Part shown: positions 23,380 through 32,275 of the stretch, piece after piece | How the letters are laid out: each line of letters starts with the position of its first letter | How positions within the stretch are numbered: position 1 is the stretch's first letter | Notes under the pieces: generated by a model | What the model saw: the letters and a program-made list of their open reading frames with translations, nothing else | Told to the model about the DNA's origin: nothing | Databases searched by the model: none | Made by a program: the position numbers and the translations under genes | From: Thermoplasmata archaeon | GTDB taxonomy: Archaea > Thermoplasmatota > Thermoplasmata > Lutacidiplasmatales > UBA184 | Reading direction: 5' to 3' | DNA length: 46,872 nucleotides | Assembly (NCBI GenBank): GCA_027315455.1 | Contig: DAHUXZ010000008.1 | Location: 21,143 to 68,014 of the forward strand

Positions 23380-23610
23380 CTATTCCTTCTTTTCCTCGCC
23401 CTCGCCCTTGAACCCCTTCTTCGTGGAGGAGCCGACGGCCTTCGCCCCGCCCCACAGCCCCTTGCCGATCTTCCCGGCGACGTTCCCGGCCCCCTTGGCC
23501 ACGTGGAGGGTCTCTCCGGCCGCGTGCTGGCCCATGCCGACGGCGCGCCCGCACGCCGGGCAGGCCTTCACCGTCTCCGCCATCTCCGCACCGCATCCTT
23601 CGCACTTCAC
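23380..23610 (-). CDS. Small zinc-ribbon protein
   Basis: 76 residues. A zinc ribbon at the N-terminus has CEGC at residues 3-6 and CPAC at about 17-20. A Gly/Ala-rich middle (GAGNVAGKIGKGLWGGAKAVG) and a Lys/Glu-rich end follow. The GTG start at 23610 has a good ribosome site (GGGAGG, about 9 bases upstream), in contrast to the leaderless genes nearby. The function is unknown; such proteins may act as adaptors. It is divergent from the next gene, another zinc-ribbon protein. Confidence 0.75.
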   Translation of the reverse strand: MKCEGCGAEMAETVKACPACGRAVGMGQHAAGETLHVAKGAGNVAGKIGKGLWGGAKAVGSSTKKGFKGEGEEKKE

Positions 23611-23814
23611 GTTCCGTTCCTCCCTTCTCGGTTCCCCGGGGGCGATGCCCCCGGGAAGACCGAGTACCCGGAGTACCGAGGTCTCTCTTGTTGGTGTCGA
23701 TGGTGCCGGCCGCCCCGCGGGTCCCCGGCCGGCCGGTTCCGGTCGAGGTGCGCCCCCTCTGCGTCAATCCGGCTCAACGGAAGCGACACAACCCGTCGGG
23801 GGGCTGCTGGGAGC

Positions 23815-24363
23815 ATGTCCGTGAGCTATCCGGCGCCGGGCGTCTCCCTTCGGATCGCGCGCGTCCCCTCCCCGTCCGCGTCGAGCGCCCAGACCCTGAT
23901 CCTCGTCGCGTGGATCCTCCAGGCGATCGCCGTCGCCATCTTTCTCGGCGGGATCGGGTTCCTCGTCGTGTACTCGGCGCTTTACCCGTATCCGTACGCC
24001 GCCCTCGCCGTAGCCGGAGGGATCGGCCTGGGGATTCTTCTTGGCGCGTTCCTCTACCTGGCCTACACGCTCTCCTACGAGCGCGTCCGGGCCGGCCAGC
24101 TGGCCGAGGCCCAGACCCCGACCCTCGTCATCGGGATCCTTTCCCTCTTCGCGGGGGTGCTGCCGGGGATCTTCTACATCCTCGGCTACGTCAAGATCGG
24201 AGACGCGATCCACGAAGAGGGCCCGGGGTTCGCGGGTAGCCCCGCGACCTATGGTCCCGCGTTCCCCCCGCCCCCTGCCGCGACCTGCGCGGGGTGCGGC
24301 CGCGCCTACGCCGTCGGGTCGGTGGCGTACTGCCCCGCCTGCGGGCGCAAGCTCACCGCGTGA
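23815..24363 (+). CDS. Membrane protein with C-terminal zinc ribbon
   Basis: 182 residues from the ATG at 23815; the longer frame from 23275 is a shadow of the opposite strand. Three to four helices are visible (about 25-50, 58-82 and 100-125), followed by a Pro-rich linker and a zinc ribbon with CAGC and CPAC near the C-terminus (CAGCGRAYAVG; YCPACGRKL). This is a common archaeal layout with unknown role. The end overlaps an MBL-fold pseudogene on the other strand by 11 bases. The start region has a weak A/T patch only. Confidence 0.8.
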   Translation: MSVSYPAPGVSLRIARVPSPSASSAQTLILVAWILQAIAVAIFLGGIGFLVVYSALYPYPYAALAVAGGIGLGILLGAFLYLAYTLSYERVRAGQLAEAQTPTLVIGILSLFAGVLPGIFYILGYVKIGDAIHEEGPGFAGSPATYGPAFPPPPAATCAGCGRAYAVGSVAYCPACGRKLTA

Positions 24364-25052
24364 CGGAGGAACCCTTTCCGCCGGGGGAGGCTTCGGGAGA
24401 ACCGTCCGTCGTCCAGGGATGGAACCCGTGGGAGACCAGGTCTCCGGCCGCGAGGACCCGATCGTCCCTCAGCCAGAGAAACGCATCGCTCGGGGTATGC
24501 CCCCCGCCGTAGCTCAGGATCTGGGCGGTCCGACGCCGGCCAGACAGCCGCAACTCCGTGGCGAACGTCAGGGACGGAGGAACGATGCGGACTCGCCCTC
24601 GTGCCGCGAGGATCCCGCCCCACCATCCCTCGTAGAGGGCCCGATCGACCCCGGGGATCGGCTCGCGCCCGGACCGCGGCCCCTCGAGGAGGGCGGGCAC
24701 TGTCGGCGGTCCTCGGGGAGCTCCTCACCCGCGCGTCGCGCGACCAGCGACCGGGTCCCCTCCGTCCCGATCAGCCGTGCGGCCGAGAGCGCCGGGTTCC
24801 CTCGGATGTGGTCCCCGTGCCAGCGGCTGTTCACGAGGAACGACGCCCGCCGCCCGGTCAGCGACCGGGCCAGGCGGCTCAGCTCGGCCCCCCCACGGGG
24901 GTGAGACCGGCGTCGAAGACGAGCGCGTCGTCGCCGAGGTCGACGATCAGCGAGTTGCCGAGGGCCGCACGGCCGTCTCGTACGATCGCCGCCGTACTAC
25001 CATCGCCCAAGGCCCGCGCCACGAAGTGCGGGCCGCGGACACGGGCCGCCAC
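24353..25052 (-). pseudogene. MBL-fold hydrolase interrupted by two frameshifts
   Basis: Three overlapping minus-strand pieces together give one MBL-fold protein. Piece 1 (from GTG 25052) carries AALGNSLIVDLGDDALVFDA and reaches a TGA just after a run of seven G (plus 24888-24894). Piece 2, in the next frame, gives FLVNSRWHGDHIRGNPAL. Piece 3, after a second shift near 24715-24735, gives PSLTFATELRL, SYGGGHTPSDAFLWL and VLAAGDLVSHGFHPW. The order matches the intact MBL gene at 12122. The zinc motif reads SRWHGDH, so the first His is also lost. One extra G in the run would restore the first junction, so sequencing error is possible there, but two shifts plus a lost ligand favour decay. Confidence 0.65.
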
Positions 25053-25166
25053 GGCGGTCGAGGCCCGTGCTCGGCCTCAAGCCACCCACCTCCCCCACGT
25101 TTCCGGCGGGCTCGCCATCGGCTCCCCGCGCGAGCCGAACGACGGCCCATGGAACGACCAGAAGGG

Positions 25167-25174
25167 TCTATACC
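25167..25174 (+). promoter_or_regulatory. TATA box for the BNR/PEGA surface protein gene
   Basis: TCTATACC, centred about 36 nt before the ATG at 25207. The leader would be about 10 nt, with a short GGAG just upstream. Confidence 0.55.
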
Positions 25175-25206
25175 CCCGGGACCGGTCCGAACCCGGAGCG
25201 GACCTG

Positions 25207-28200
25207 ATGCATCGGCCCCACCACGCCTCGTGCCGTCGCCGACGACCGAAGATCGGCATCGGACGTGTCGTGGCCCTCGGCGCCCTGCTCGCCGTTTCGC
25301 TCCTCGTCGACCCGGTCGGCGGCGTTCGCGCCGCCCCGCTGAGCGGCATCGCCGGCGCGTCGGCCGCCCCCGTGACGGCGACCACGCCCGCCGGGCCGGA
25401 CGGGGGATCCCTCCCGTGCGTACTCGCGGCGTGCCCGGTCCCATCCCCCACCGGAGCGGGGCCGTCGCCCGCTCTCCGGCTACGTCCCCTTCCGAGCCTC
25501 CTCGGCAACACCCCGACCAACTGGCTGGTCGCCAACTGGAGCGGCGAGGGGATGATCGCCGAGAACCCCTCCAACCCGGCAAGCTTCGTCGCGGGCAGCC
25601 TCTACCAGGAGCCCGGATCGCTCAACAACTCGACGATCTACAATGCACAAGGAGTGAGCGGCGCCTACGCCTCCTCCGACGGCGGCCACAGCTGGTTCGT
25701 CCAGCCGCTGCCGGCGTGCGAGTTCCACATCGCCGACTCGGCGCTGGCGTTCGGACCCGGCGGGCATGTCGTCTACATCGACATGGGCTGGGGGACGTCG
25801 GCGGCGGGGTGTCCGTGGTCGGGCGTCAGCGGCTACGGCGTGTTCGCCACGACCTCGGACAACGGCGGCTACACGTGGGGGACCCCCGTCTCGCTGCGCG
25901 GGAACGGCAGCTTCTCGCTCGACAAGCCCTGGGTCACCGTCGACCCCGTTTCGGGAGAGTACTACGCGGCCTACACCGACGATGGCGCCTCCTCCCAGAT
26001 CTACCTGCAGAACTCGACCGACAACGGCTCGACCTGGAGCACGCCGATCCGGCTGAGCACGACCCTCGCGGACAGCATGCGGGGGGTCGAGCTGTCCGTC
26101 GACGCGACGGGGGCCGTCGATGCGGTCTGGGTCGACCAGTCCACCGCCACGGTCGAGTTCACCCGGTCGACCGACCACGGAGCGAAGTTCTCGACACCCG
26201 TGGCGCTCGGAACGGCCGCCACCGCCTACTCGTCACCCTCTCCCGACGGGTTCCGGGCCTACCTCCTCCCGGCGCTCGCCGTCGACCGTTCCCCGACGAG
26301 CGCCGACGAGGGACGGATCTATGCGGCGTGGCAGAACGGCACCGGCGGAAGCGCCGGCTCGCCCTTCATCTCCGAGGTGTACTCCACCGACAACGGCACG
26401 CACTGGACGGCGCCGAAGAAGGTGAACTCGGACACCCTCTACGAGGACTTCCAGCCGTCGATCGCCGTCGACCCGAACGGGACGGTCTTCATCGACTGGT
26501 ACGCCGAGAGCGCGACGTCGGGCCACTACCGGCTCCAGGCCTCGGAGTCGCACAACGGGGGCGCGACGTTCGACCCCGAGGTCAACGTCTCGGACACGGA
26601 CTCCTACCCGTACTATACGGGCCTCGGCAACGCCTGGTGGATCGGGGACTACACCGACATCGTCGCCGACGCCCAGGGGGCGCACCCCCTCTGGACCGAC
26701 GCGCGCGGCACCCAGGAGTGGTCCTGCACCAACTGCCTCTGGGGCTACGACTACAACATCTCGATGTACACGGCGGAGATCGTGAACTTCTCCGTCACCG
26801 CGAACGTCCCGGTCAACCTCACGCTCGGCGGCTCCGTGCCGGGTGCCGGTACCTGGCCCGTCGGCCCGGGCGGGGCGTACGGGGACTGGCTCGTCGGGCA
26901 GAACTACACCTTGACCGCCCCCGCGGTCACGACCGTCAACGGAACGAACGCGTACTTCACGACCTGGTACGGCGCGGCCAGCTCGAGCTCGACCTCCCTG
27001 ACCGGATCGGTCACCGGGGATGCGGCCCTCCATGCCTGCTACACGTTCCGCGCGAACGACGTCTGCCGCGCACCGGGGGCACCGGGGTTCCTGGAGATCT
27101 CCGGCGCACCGGCCGGCGCCGCGGTCCGGGTGAACGGCCAGCCGGCGGCGCTCTTCGCGGGGGCCGCGAACCTCACCGAACGGCCCGGCCCGTACTGGGT
27201 GAACGCCTCCGCGCCGGGGTTCCACAGCCGCGACACGGAGGTGAACGTGACTACGGCGAACGTGAGCCGGGTCAACGCGACGCTGACGCCGTACCCGGGG
27301 TGGATCGCCGGTAGCGTGCTTCCCGCCGCCTCGGGGCTCGAGGTCGACGGGGTCCCGGTGGTCGTGGCCGCGAACGGGACGTTCAACGTCTCGGTGCTGC
27401 CGGGGACGCACACGATCTCGGCCTTCTACCCGCTCTACGCCAATTTCACCGACCCCGCGCTGAACGTCGTCACGAACGTGACGACCCCGCTACTGATCGA
27501 CCTGGCCGCGAACGCCGGGGTCGTGCACGGGTCCGTCTTCCCGCCCGACGCGGCGGTCACCGTGAACGGCCAGGCCGTCCCGACCCCGGGAGGGATATTC
27601 GATATCGTCCTCCCGATCGGCACCTACTGGTTCAACGCGACGGCCGCGAGCTACCTGCCGGGCTCGAGCGGCCCCGTCGTCGTCCTCGGGCTGTCGAACA
27701 CCTCGGTCGACCTCACGCTCCTGCTGGCCGCCGGGACCCTCGCCGGGACCGTCGCCCCCGCTTCGGCGACGCTGCGGGTGGACGGCACCGTGGTCCCGCT
27801 CTCGGGCGACGCGTACAACGTGACCCTCTCCCCCGGGCCCCACGACGCGAACGTCTCGGCCCCCGGCTACGCCCCCGAGGGGTTCGTCGCCACGGTGAGC
27901 CCGGAGGCCACCACGTGGCTCAACTTCAGCCTGAGCGCGGTGCCCGGGTGGATCGTGGGCCAGGTGAGCCCCGCCGGCGCCACGGTCCGCGTCGGCGACT
28001 CGCTGGTGTCCCTCGCCGCGAACGGCGCCTTCAACGTCTCGCTCATGGCCGGGACCTACCGGCTCAGCGCGGGCGCGACGGGCTACGCCCCCGTCTACCG
28101 GAACGTGACGGTCGCTGCCGGGGTCGCGGTCGAGACGAACCTCACCCTCTCCCCCCTTCCGGCGGTGACCGCCTCGGGACTGACCACGACGGACCTCGCG

Positions 28201-28353
28201 GGGTTGGGGATCGTGGCGGTCGGCGCGGTCGCCGTCGCGGTAGGCGTACTTCTCCTCCGGGCCCGTCGGGGCCGTCGGGCCTCCCCGGCCTCCCGGCCCC
28301 CGTCGCGCCCGCCTCCGAGGAGCCCCCGGCCGCCCGGCCCGAGCGGCCGCTAG
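25207..28353 (+). CDS. Cell-surface protein with BNR (Asp-box) repeats and PEGA-like domains
   Basis: 1048 residues. An N-terminal basic region and hydrophobic segment (about 18-42) form a signal peptide. Residues 100-560 look like a sialidase-type beta-propeller with six Asp-box turns: SSDGGHSW (156-163), SDNGGYTW (217-224), STDNGSTW (270-277), STDHGAKF (321-328), STDNGTHW (393-400) and SHNGGATF (448-455). From about 640 to 985 there are about five PEGA-like repeats (for example GSVLPAASGLEVDGVPV; GQVSPAGATVRVGDSL). A transmembrane helix near 1000-1020 and a basic, Pro-rich tail follow. Many N-x-S/T sequons suggest glycosylation. The sialidase RIP/Arg catalytic set is not evident, so it is probably a binding or structural protein. 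Its stop shares CTAG with the convergent gene. Confidence 0.85.
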   Translation: MHRPHHASCRRRRPKIGIGRVVALGALLAVSLLVDPVGGVRAAPLSGIAGASAAPVTATTPAGPDGGSLPCVLAACPVPSPTGAGPSPALRLRPLPSLLGNTPTNWLVANWSGEGMIAENPSNPASFVAGSLYQEPGSLNNSTIYNAQGVSGAYASSDGGHSWFVQPLPACEFHIADSALAFGPGGHVVYIDMGWGTSAAGCPWSGVSGYGVFATTSDNGGYTWGTPVSLRGNGSFSLDKPWVTVDPVSGEYYAAYTDDGASSQIYLQNSTDNGSTWSTPIRLSTTLADSMRGVELSVDATGAVDAVWVDQSTATVEFTRSTDHGAKFSTPVALGTAATAYSSPSPDGFRAYLLPALAVDRSPTSADEGRIYAAWQNGTGGSAGSPFISEVYSTDNGTHWTAPKKVNSDTLYEDFQPSIAVDPNGTVFIDWYAESATSGHYRLQASESHNGGATFDPEVNVSDTDSYPYYTGLGNAWWIGDYTDIVADAQGAHPLWTDARGTQEWSCTNCLWGYDYNISMYTAEIVNFSVTANVPVNLTLGGSVPGAGTWPVGPGGAYGDWLVGQNYTLTAPAVTTVNGTNAYFTTWYGAASSSSTSLTGSVTGDAALHACYTFRANDVCRAPGAPGFLEISGAPAGAAVRVNGQPAALFAGAANLTERPGPYWVNASAPGFHSRDTEVNVTTANVSRVNATLTPYPGWIAGSVLPAASGLEVDGVPVVVAANGTFNVSVLPGTHTISAFYPLYANFTDPALNVVTNVTTPLLIDLAANAGVVHGSVFPPDAAVTVNGQAVPTPGGIFDIVLPIGTYWFNATAASYLPGSSGPVVVLGLSNTSVDLTLLLAAGTLAGTVAPASATLRVDGTVVPLSGDAYNVTLSPGPHDANVSAPGYAPEGFVATVSPEATTWLNFSLSAVPGWIVGQVSPAGATVRVGDSLVSLAANGAFNVSLMAGTYRLSAGATGYAPVYRNVTVAAGVAVETNLTLSPLPAVTASGLTTTDLAGLGIVAVGAVAVAVGVLLLRARRGRRASPASRPPSRPPPRSPRPPGPSGR
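28350..28353. other. Convergent stop codons sharing CTAG
   Basis: The plus gene ends TAG at 28351-28353 and the minus gene ends TAG at 28352-28350. The two genes therefore have no intergenic space and overlap by two to three bases. Confidence 0.85.
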
Positions 28354-30842
28354 CGCGGACGCCGGCGGCGGAGGAATAGTGCCGCCAGGGCGACCGCGAG
28401 GGCGCCACCGATCCCGATGGCCCAGTCGGTCAGAGGGAACCCCCACCACGCGAGCGAGGTCGGCCCGCTCCCCACCGACGGGCTCCCGGCTGGGGCGACG
28501 ACCAGGGTGAGCGAGGCGTTCGCGGCTCCTCCGACGGCGTCGGTGACCCCCACGTCGATCGCGTAGGTGCCCGCGGCGCTCGGGAGGCACGACAGCGTCG
28601 ACGCGTTCTGGGAGGCGCAGCCCGGCGGGAGGTCGCCGTAGGACCACTCGAACGGGGGCGTACCGCCGCTGAAGGTCGCGGTGAGCGTGAGCGGCCGCCC
28701 GGCGACCGGCGTCGTCGGATCACTGTCCAGCGCACCGACCACGAGGCGAGGGTTCACCTCGAGCTGGAGGGCGGGCGCCGCGACTAAGAGACCGTTCGCG
28801 TCCGTCGCTTCCGCCCCGATCCCGTACGCCCCCGGAGCCGTCGGCGCGCACTCGAGGGTGGATGCCGTGCCGGCGCATCCGGGCGGTAGCCCGCTCCAGA
28901 CGATCGCGTACGGCGCGGCGCCCCCGGAGAGCGACAGGGCGAGCGTCGACGATTGGCCCACGTCGAGGACCGACCGGGACGCAACGAGCGTCGGCGGGCC
29001 CGGGTCCGGCACGACCGAGAAGGCGAGGGGTCCGGCGGTCGCCGTGTCCCCGACCAGGTCCTGGACCGTGACCGACACGCTGAACGCGCCGGTGGCGGAC
29101 GGCACGCAGGGGACCGTCGAGGCGTTGATCGTAGGACAGCCGGTCGGCAGTCCGTTCCAGGCGTAACGGTAGAGGGAGGTACCGTTGACCACGCCCACGC
29201 CGAAGTCGACCTCCTGACCGAGGTCGATCGACGCCGGCGTCGCCGTGGGGCCCTGTAGCTGCAGCGGGGTCGACCCCACGACCACCGTCGTGGTCCGGTT
29301 CACCGAGGCGCCGAGCGAGTCGTTCACTGTCGCGCGGACCGTGTAGACGCCGGCCGCCACGTACGTGTGGGAGACGTTCGCCCCCGTCGCGCGCTCCCCG
29401 TCGCCGAACGCCCAGGCGACGGCGAACGGCGCCGTGCCCCCCTCCACCGTCGCCCGGAACGCGACCGAGAGGGGAGGCGGGCCGGAGGAGGGCACCGCAA
29501 CGAGAGTGAGGCCGAGGGCGGGCCGGACTACGATGGTCGTCCCGGGGGAGGCGACCTGGCTTCCGTTCACGTCCGTCACCCCCGCCACCACGGTGAACGT
29601 GCCGGGCGACACGGGCACGCACGTCAGCGACGAGGCGTTGACCGAGGCACATCCCGGGGGAAGGCCGGTCCAGGAGTAGGTCAGCGGGGGCGTCCCGCCG
29701 TAGGCGGCCTCGCTGAGCTCGAGCGGGGAGCCGGCGTCGAGCAGCACGGGGGACGCCGTCGGGGCGGTGACCTTGGGGGAGCCGGGGCAGGCGAACGGCG
29801 TCCCGCCCATCGGAGCGCAGAACAGGCCGGGGGGCTCGGTGCCCTGCCAGAAGCGGAACATGTCGAGCGGGTCGAGGTCGTTGAGGCTGTGGGTCGCCCG
29901 GGGCTCGTAGACGAAGCGCCAGCGATACTCGCCCGGGTGGGCCGCGCTCAGGTTCACGAACGGGGTCTGGCAGCTCGCGGGCTGGCTCCAGTTGGGAAGC
30001 GTCAGGCACGTCGCGTTGAGGAAGGTGTTGTTCGACTGCTGGTAGCCGAAGAGCGCCAGGTTGTTCGGACAGCGGTCGTCGGCGCCGCCCTGGACCGCGT
30101 ACATGAGAAGGTGGGAGTAGTTCTGGGGGAAGTAGCGCACCGCATCGAGATAGTAGGTCTGCCCGAGCGCGTAGGCGCTCTGGTTCGGCGCGTACCCGCC
30201 GGTCGTCGAGAGGTACGCCCCGCTCTGGCCGATGAGGGCGTGGTAGTACGTGGCCATGAACACCTCCGGGCATTCGGCGATGGCGCCGATCCCCCGGATG
30301 AGCCCGGGGTGGTGGCCGGCGATGGAATAGGCGCCGATCGTCCCCATGCTCGAGCCGAAGAGGTAGACGGCGCTGCTGTTGATCGATCGGCGGGCCTCCT
30401 CGTGGGCGATGGCGTCCAGGACGTCCTGCTCCTGGGGACCGGAATAGGGGGAGTTCACATAGAAGCCGGCGGGCGTGCGGGTGTTGAGCGAGATCAGGAC
30501 GAACCCCATCGTGGAGGCGTTCTGGATCGCCTCAAGACCGCTGACCAGCGTGAACAGCTCGCTGCCGTTGTAGCCGAGGCCGTGGAGGTAGACCGCCAGC
30601 GGGTAGCGCTGTGACGAGGTGTAGTTCGCGGGGAGCCACTCGTAGTAGCTGAGGTTCGTCCCGTCGACGGAGCTCGAGTAGTTGACGAGGGTGTAGTTCG
30701 TCAGGTTCGTGAGATTCGTCGCGGGGACGGCGCCGCGCGGAGCGAAGGCGCGGACCGGGGCCGATCCATTGCCGGGCGCCGGTGGCACCAGAAGGATCAG
30801 TGCCAGGATGGCGGCCAACACGACCGTGACCGCGGCGCGCAC
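28350..30842 (-). CDS. Surface-anchored esterase (alpha/beta-hydrolase) with PKD/Ig-like Cys-pair repeats
   Basis: 830 residues. Signal peptide 1-25; an alpha/beta-hydrolase of the esterase/PHB-depolymerase type at about 50-340, with LAVYLHGLGYNGSE (oxyanion region), nucleophile Ser165 in FGSSMGTIG, and candidate acid Asp255/256 and His318 (ATHSLNDLD). Then come Ig/PKD-like domains: one with WAFGDG (477-482) and four with a LPPGC or LPTGC turn plus a second Cys 10-12 residues on (Cys398/408, 569/579, 656/665, 742/752), probably one disulphide each. A transmembrane helix at about 803-825 and an Arg-rich end anchor it with the enzyme outside. The GTG at 30842 opens a typical signal peptide; the nearest TATA box (30932-30939) is about 95 nt upstream. 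Confidence 0.85.
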   Translation of the reverse strand: MRAAVTVVLAAILALILLVPPAPGNGSAPVRAFAPRGAVPATNLTNLTNYTLVNYSSSVDGTNLSYYEWLPANYTSSQRYPLAVYLHGLGYNGSELFTLVSGLEAIQNASTMGFVLISLNTRTPAGFYVNSPYSGPQEQDVLDAIAHEEARRSINSSAVYLFGSSMGTIGAYSIAGHHPGLIRGIGAIAECPEVFMATYYHALIGQSGAYLSTTGGYAPNQSAYALGQTYYLDAVRYFPQNYSHLLMYAVQGGADDRCPNNLALFGYQQSNNTFLNATCLTLPNWSQPASCQTPFVNLSAAHPGEYRWRFVYEPRATHSLNDLDPLDMFRFWQGTEPPGLFCAPMGGTPFACPGSPKVTAPTASPVLLDAGSPLELSEAAYGGTPPLTYSWTGLPPGCASVNASSLTCVPVSPGTFTVVAGVTDVNGSQVASPGTTIVVRPALGLTLVAVPSSGPPPLSVAFRATVEGGTAPFAVAWAFGDGERATGANVSHTYVAAGVYTVRATVNDSLGASVNRTTTVVVGSTPLQLQGPTATPASIDLGQEVDFGVGVVNGTSLYRYAWNGLPTGCPTINASTVPCVPSATGAFSVSVTVQDLVGDTATAGPLAFSVVPDPGPPTLVASRSVLDVGQSSTLALSLSGGAAPYAIVWSGLPPGCAGTASTLECAPTAPGAYGIGAEATDANGLLVAAPALQLEVNPRLVVGALDSDPTTPVAGRPLTLTATFSGGTPPFEWSYGDLPPGCASQNASTLSCLPSAAGTYAIDVGVTDAVGGAANASLTLVVAPAGSPSVGSGPTSLAWWGFPLTDWAIGIGGALAVALAALFLRRRRPR

Positions 30843-30931
30843 CTTCCCTCAACCCCCGTGGTCGCACCCGCCGGAACGGACCGACGTCCGTCCCCCGCCG
30901 CCGGGCACAGCCCCCGGCAAGGGGGGCGGAG

Positions 30932-30939
30932 GAATATAG
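30932..30939 (-). promoter_or_regulatory. TATA-like box upstream of the surface esterase
   Basis: Minus-strand CTATATTC in an otherwise GC-rich gap. Transcription from it would begin near 30910 and leave a leader of about 65-70 nt before the GTG at 30842, longer than for other genes here. Confidence 0.45.
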
Positions 30940-30987
30940 GGTTCCCGGCCCCGCGACGGGCGGGGCGGACGACGTCGCGGGGCGAGC

Positions 30988-31638
30988 TCAGCGGACCGGC
31001 GCCAGCATGTGGTCGAACGTGCCCCGCTTCGCGCCGATACGGACCCAGAGGGGTACGAGCGCTTCCAGCCAGCGGGCCGCGTCGATCCCCCCCACGTCCA
31101 GCGCGCCGGGCCAGCCGAGCTCCCGCACGAGCGCCTCGGCCTCCGCCTTCGCGTGGGGGTCGTTCCCGCAGATCAACATGGACGGGTGGCCCTCCGTGAA
31201 CGCGGGGTCGACCATGCGCTGGTGACCGACGGTGTTGAAGCATTTCACGACGTGCGCGGACGGCAGACGGTGCTGGACCATCTCGCCGAGCGAGGTCGTG
31301 GTCCCGACGAACAGGGTCGGCGGCATTCCCTGGGAGAAGTCGAGCGGGTTCGTCGCGTCGAGGACCAACTTCCCCGAGAAGTGTTCGACCCCGGCGAGGT
31401 CGATCGCCGCGAGGGTGGCCGCCCCGTGCGTGGCGAGCACCACGACGCTCCCGAACGCGGCGGCTTCCGCGAAGCGCCCGACCGACACCGCCCCGGCCGT
31501 CGCCGCGCGCCACGCCTCCAGCTTGATCGGTTCGCGCGTCCCGACCATCACGGGGTGACCGCGTCCCGCGAACCCCTGCGCCAGGGTCCGTCCGACGTCG
31601 CCGCTTCCCAGGACCCCGATCTTCACCTTCTCCGACAT
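30988..31638 (-). CDS. NADPH-dependent F420 reductase-like oxidoreductase
   Basis: 216 residues. The N-terminal Rossmann motif is KIGVLGSGDVGRTLAQGF, followed by HPVMVGTREP at the end of beta-2, where NADP selectivity is set. LVLDATNPLDF and VVKCFNTVG are the usual blocks of the F420_oxidored family, and the length matches Fno-type enzymes, which pass hydride between NADP(H) and coenzyme F420. Several bacterial relatives act on other substrates, so F420 use is likely but not proven. A TATA box (31671-31678) lies about 36 nt before the ATG at 31638. Its neighbours do not add to its function. Confidence 0.82.
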   Translation of the reverse strand: MSEKVKIGVLGSGDVGRTLAQGFAGRGHPVMVGTREPIKLEAWRAATAGAVSVGRFAEAAAFGSVVVLATHGAATLAAIDLAGVEHFSGKLVLDATNPLDFSQGMPPTLFVGTTTSLGEMVQHRLPSAHVVKCFNTVGHQRMVDPAFTEGHPSMLICGNDPHAKAEAEALVRELGWPGALDVGGIDAARWLEALVPLWVRIGAKRGTFDHMLAPVR

Positions 31639-31670
31639 CGCCTGTCCCGGGGGCCGCAGGCCCGCGACGG

Positions 31671-31678
31671 GATATACC
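31671..31678 (-). promoter_or_regulatory. TATA box for the F420 reductase-like gene
   Basis: Minus-strand GGTATATC, a near-consensus TATA sequence centred about 36 nt from the ATG at 31638. Confidence 0.6.
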
Positions 31679-31704
31679 GCCTCGGGCCCGGAAGCGCGCC
31701 GGGC

Positions 31705-32247
31705 CTAGCGCTCGGGCGACGCGACGAAGCGGGCCAGCCGGGGGAGTCGGGCCCGGTGGGTCGTCCAGATCCAGTGGTCGATGGAGAGGGCGCGCCCCGC
31801 TCCCCCGACGATGAGCACCACGTAGATGAGCACGTACAGCGGGTGGGGGCCTACGTCCGTCCCGTTCGGGATCGAGAACGTGCTCCCGACCTGGGTGATG
31901 AGCAGCGCGACCGAGAAGAGGATGCCGACGAGGCAGGCGAACCGGGTCGTGAACCCGGTGATGAACGCGACGGCGAGGTACGCCGTGACGATCGCGATGA
32001 GCCAGGCGAAGACGACGGCGTGTGCCGCGACGAAGTCGGCGACGCCGGGCCCGCCGAGCGAGGTCGGCGCGAACGACAGTGCGGTCGAGCTGAAGGTCCC
32101 GAAGAACCGGTTCGAGGGATCGAAGACGAAGATCAGGTTGAGCAGCCAGACGACCCCGATCCCGATGCGCAGCAGCTCGAGCGACCGGTGGCGCAGCGTT
32201 CCGCCCGGGGCCGGGCCGGCCCCGTGCTCCGGCTCGGGTTCGCGCAT
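31705..32247 (-). CDS. DoxX/DoxD-like membrane protein
   Basis: 180 residues from the ATG at 32247; the longer frame from 32403 has a Pro/Arg-rich start that lies upstream of the promoter. Four or five hydrophobic helices are visible, beginning LLRIGIGVVWLLNLIFVF, with FAWLIAIVTAYLAVAFITGF, RFACLVGILFSVALLITQVG and PLYVLIYVVLIVGG. This is the layout of the DoxX/TQO small subunit family of quinone-linked or uncharacterised membrane proteins. A GTTATGC-type box (minus GCATAAC, 32269-32275) is 25 nt from the ATG, fitting a leaderless mRNA. The C-terminal basic tail (HRARLPRLARFV) probably faces the cytoplasm. Confidence 0.72.
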   Translation of the reverse strand: MREPEPEHGAGPAPGGTLRHRSLELLRIGIGVVWLLNLIFVFDPSNRFFGTFSSTALSFAPTSLGGPGVADFVAAHAVVFAWLIAIVTAYLAVAFITGFTTRFACLVGILFSVALLITQVGSTFSIPNGTDVGPHPLYVLIYVVLIVGGAGRALSIDHWIWTTHRARLPRLARFVASPER

Positions 32248-32268
32248 CAGCCGTCGAGGCCGCGGCGC

Positions 32269-32275
32269 GTTATGC
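32269..32275 (-). promoter_or_regulatory. TATA-like box for the DoxX-like gene
   Basis: Minus-strand GCATAAC, centred 25 nt from the ATG at 32247. Confidence 0.5.
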
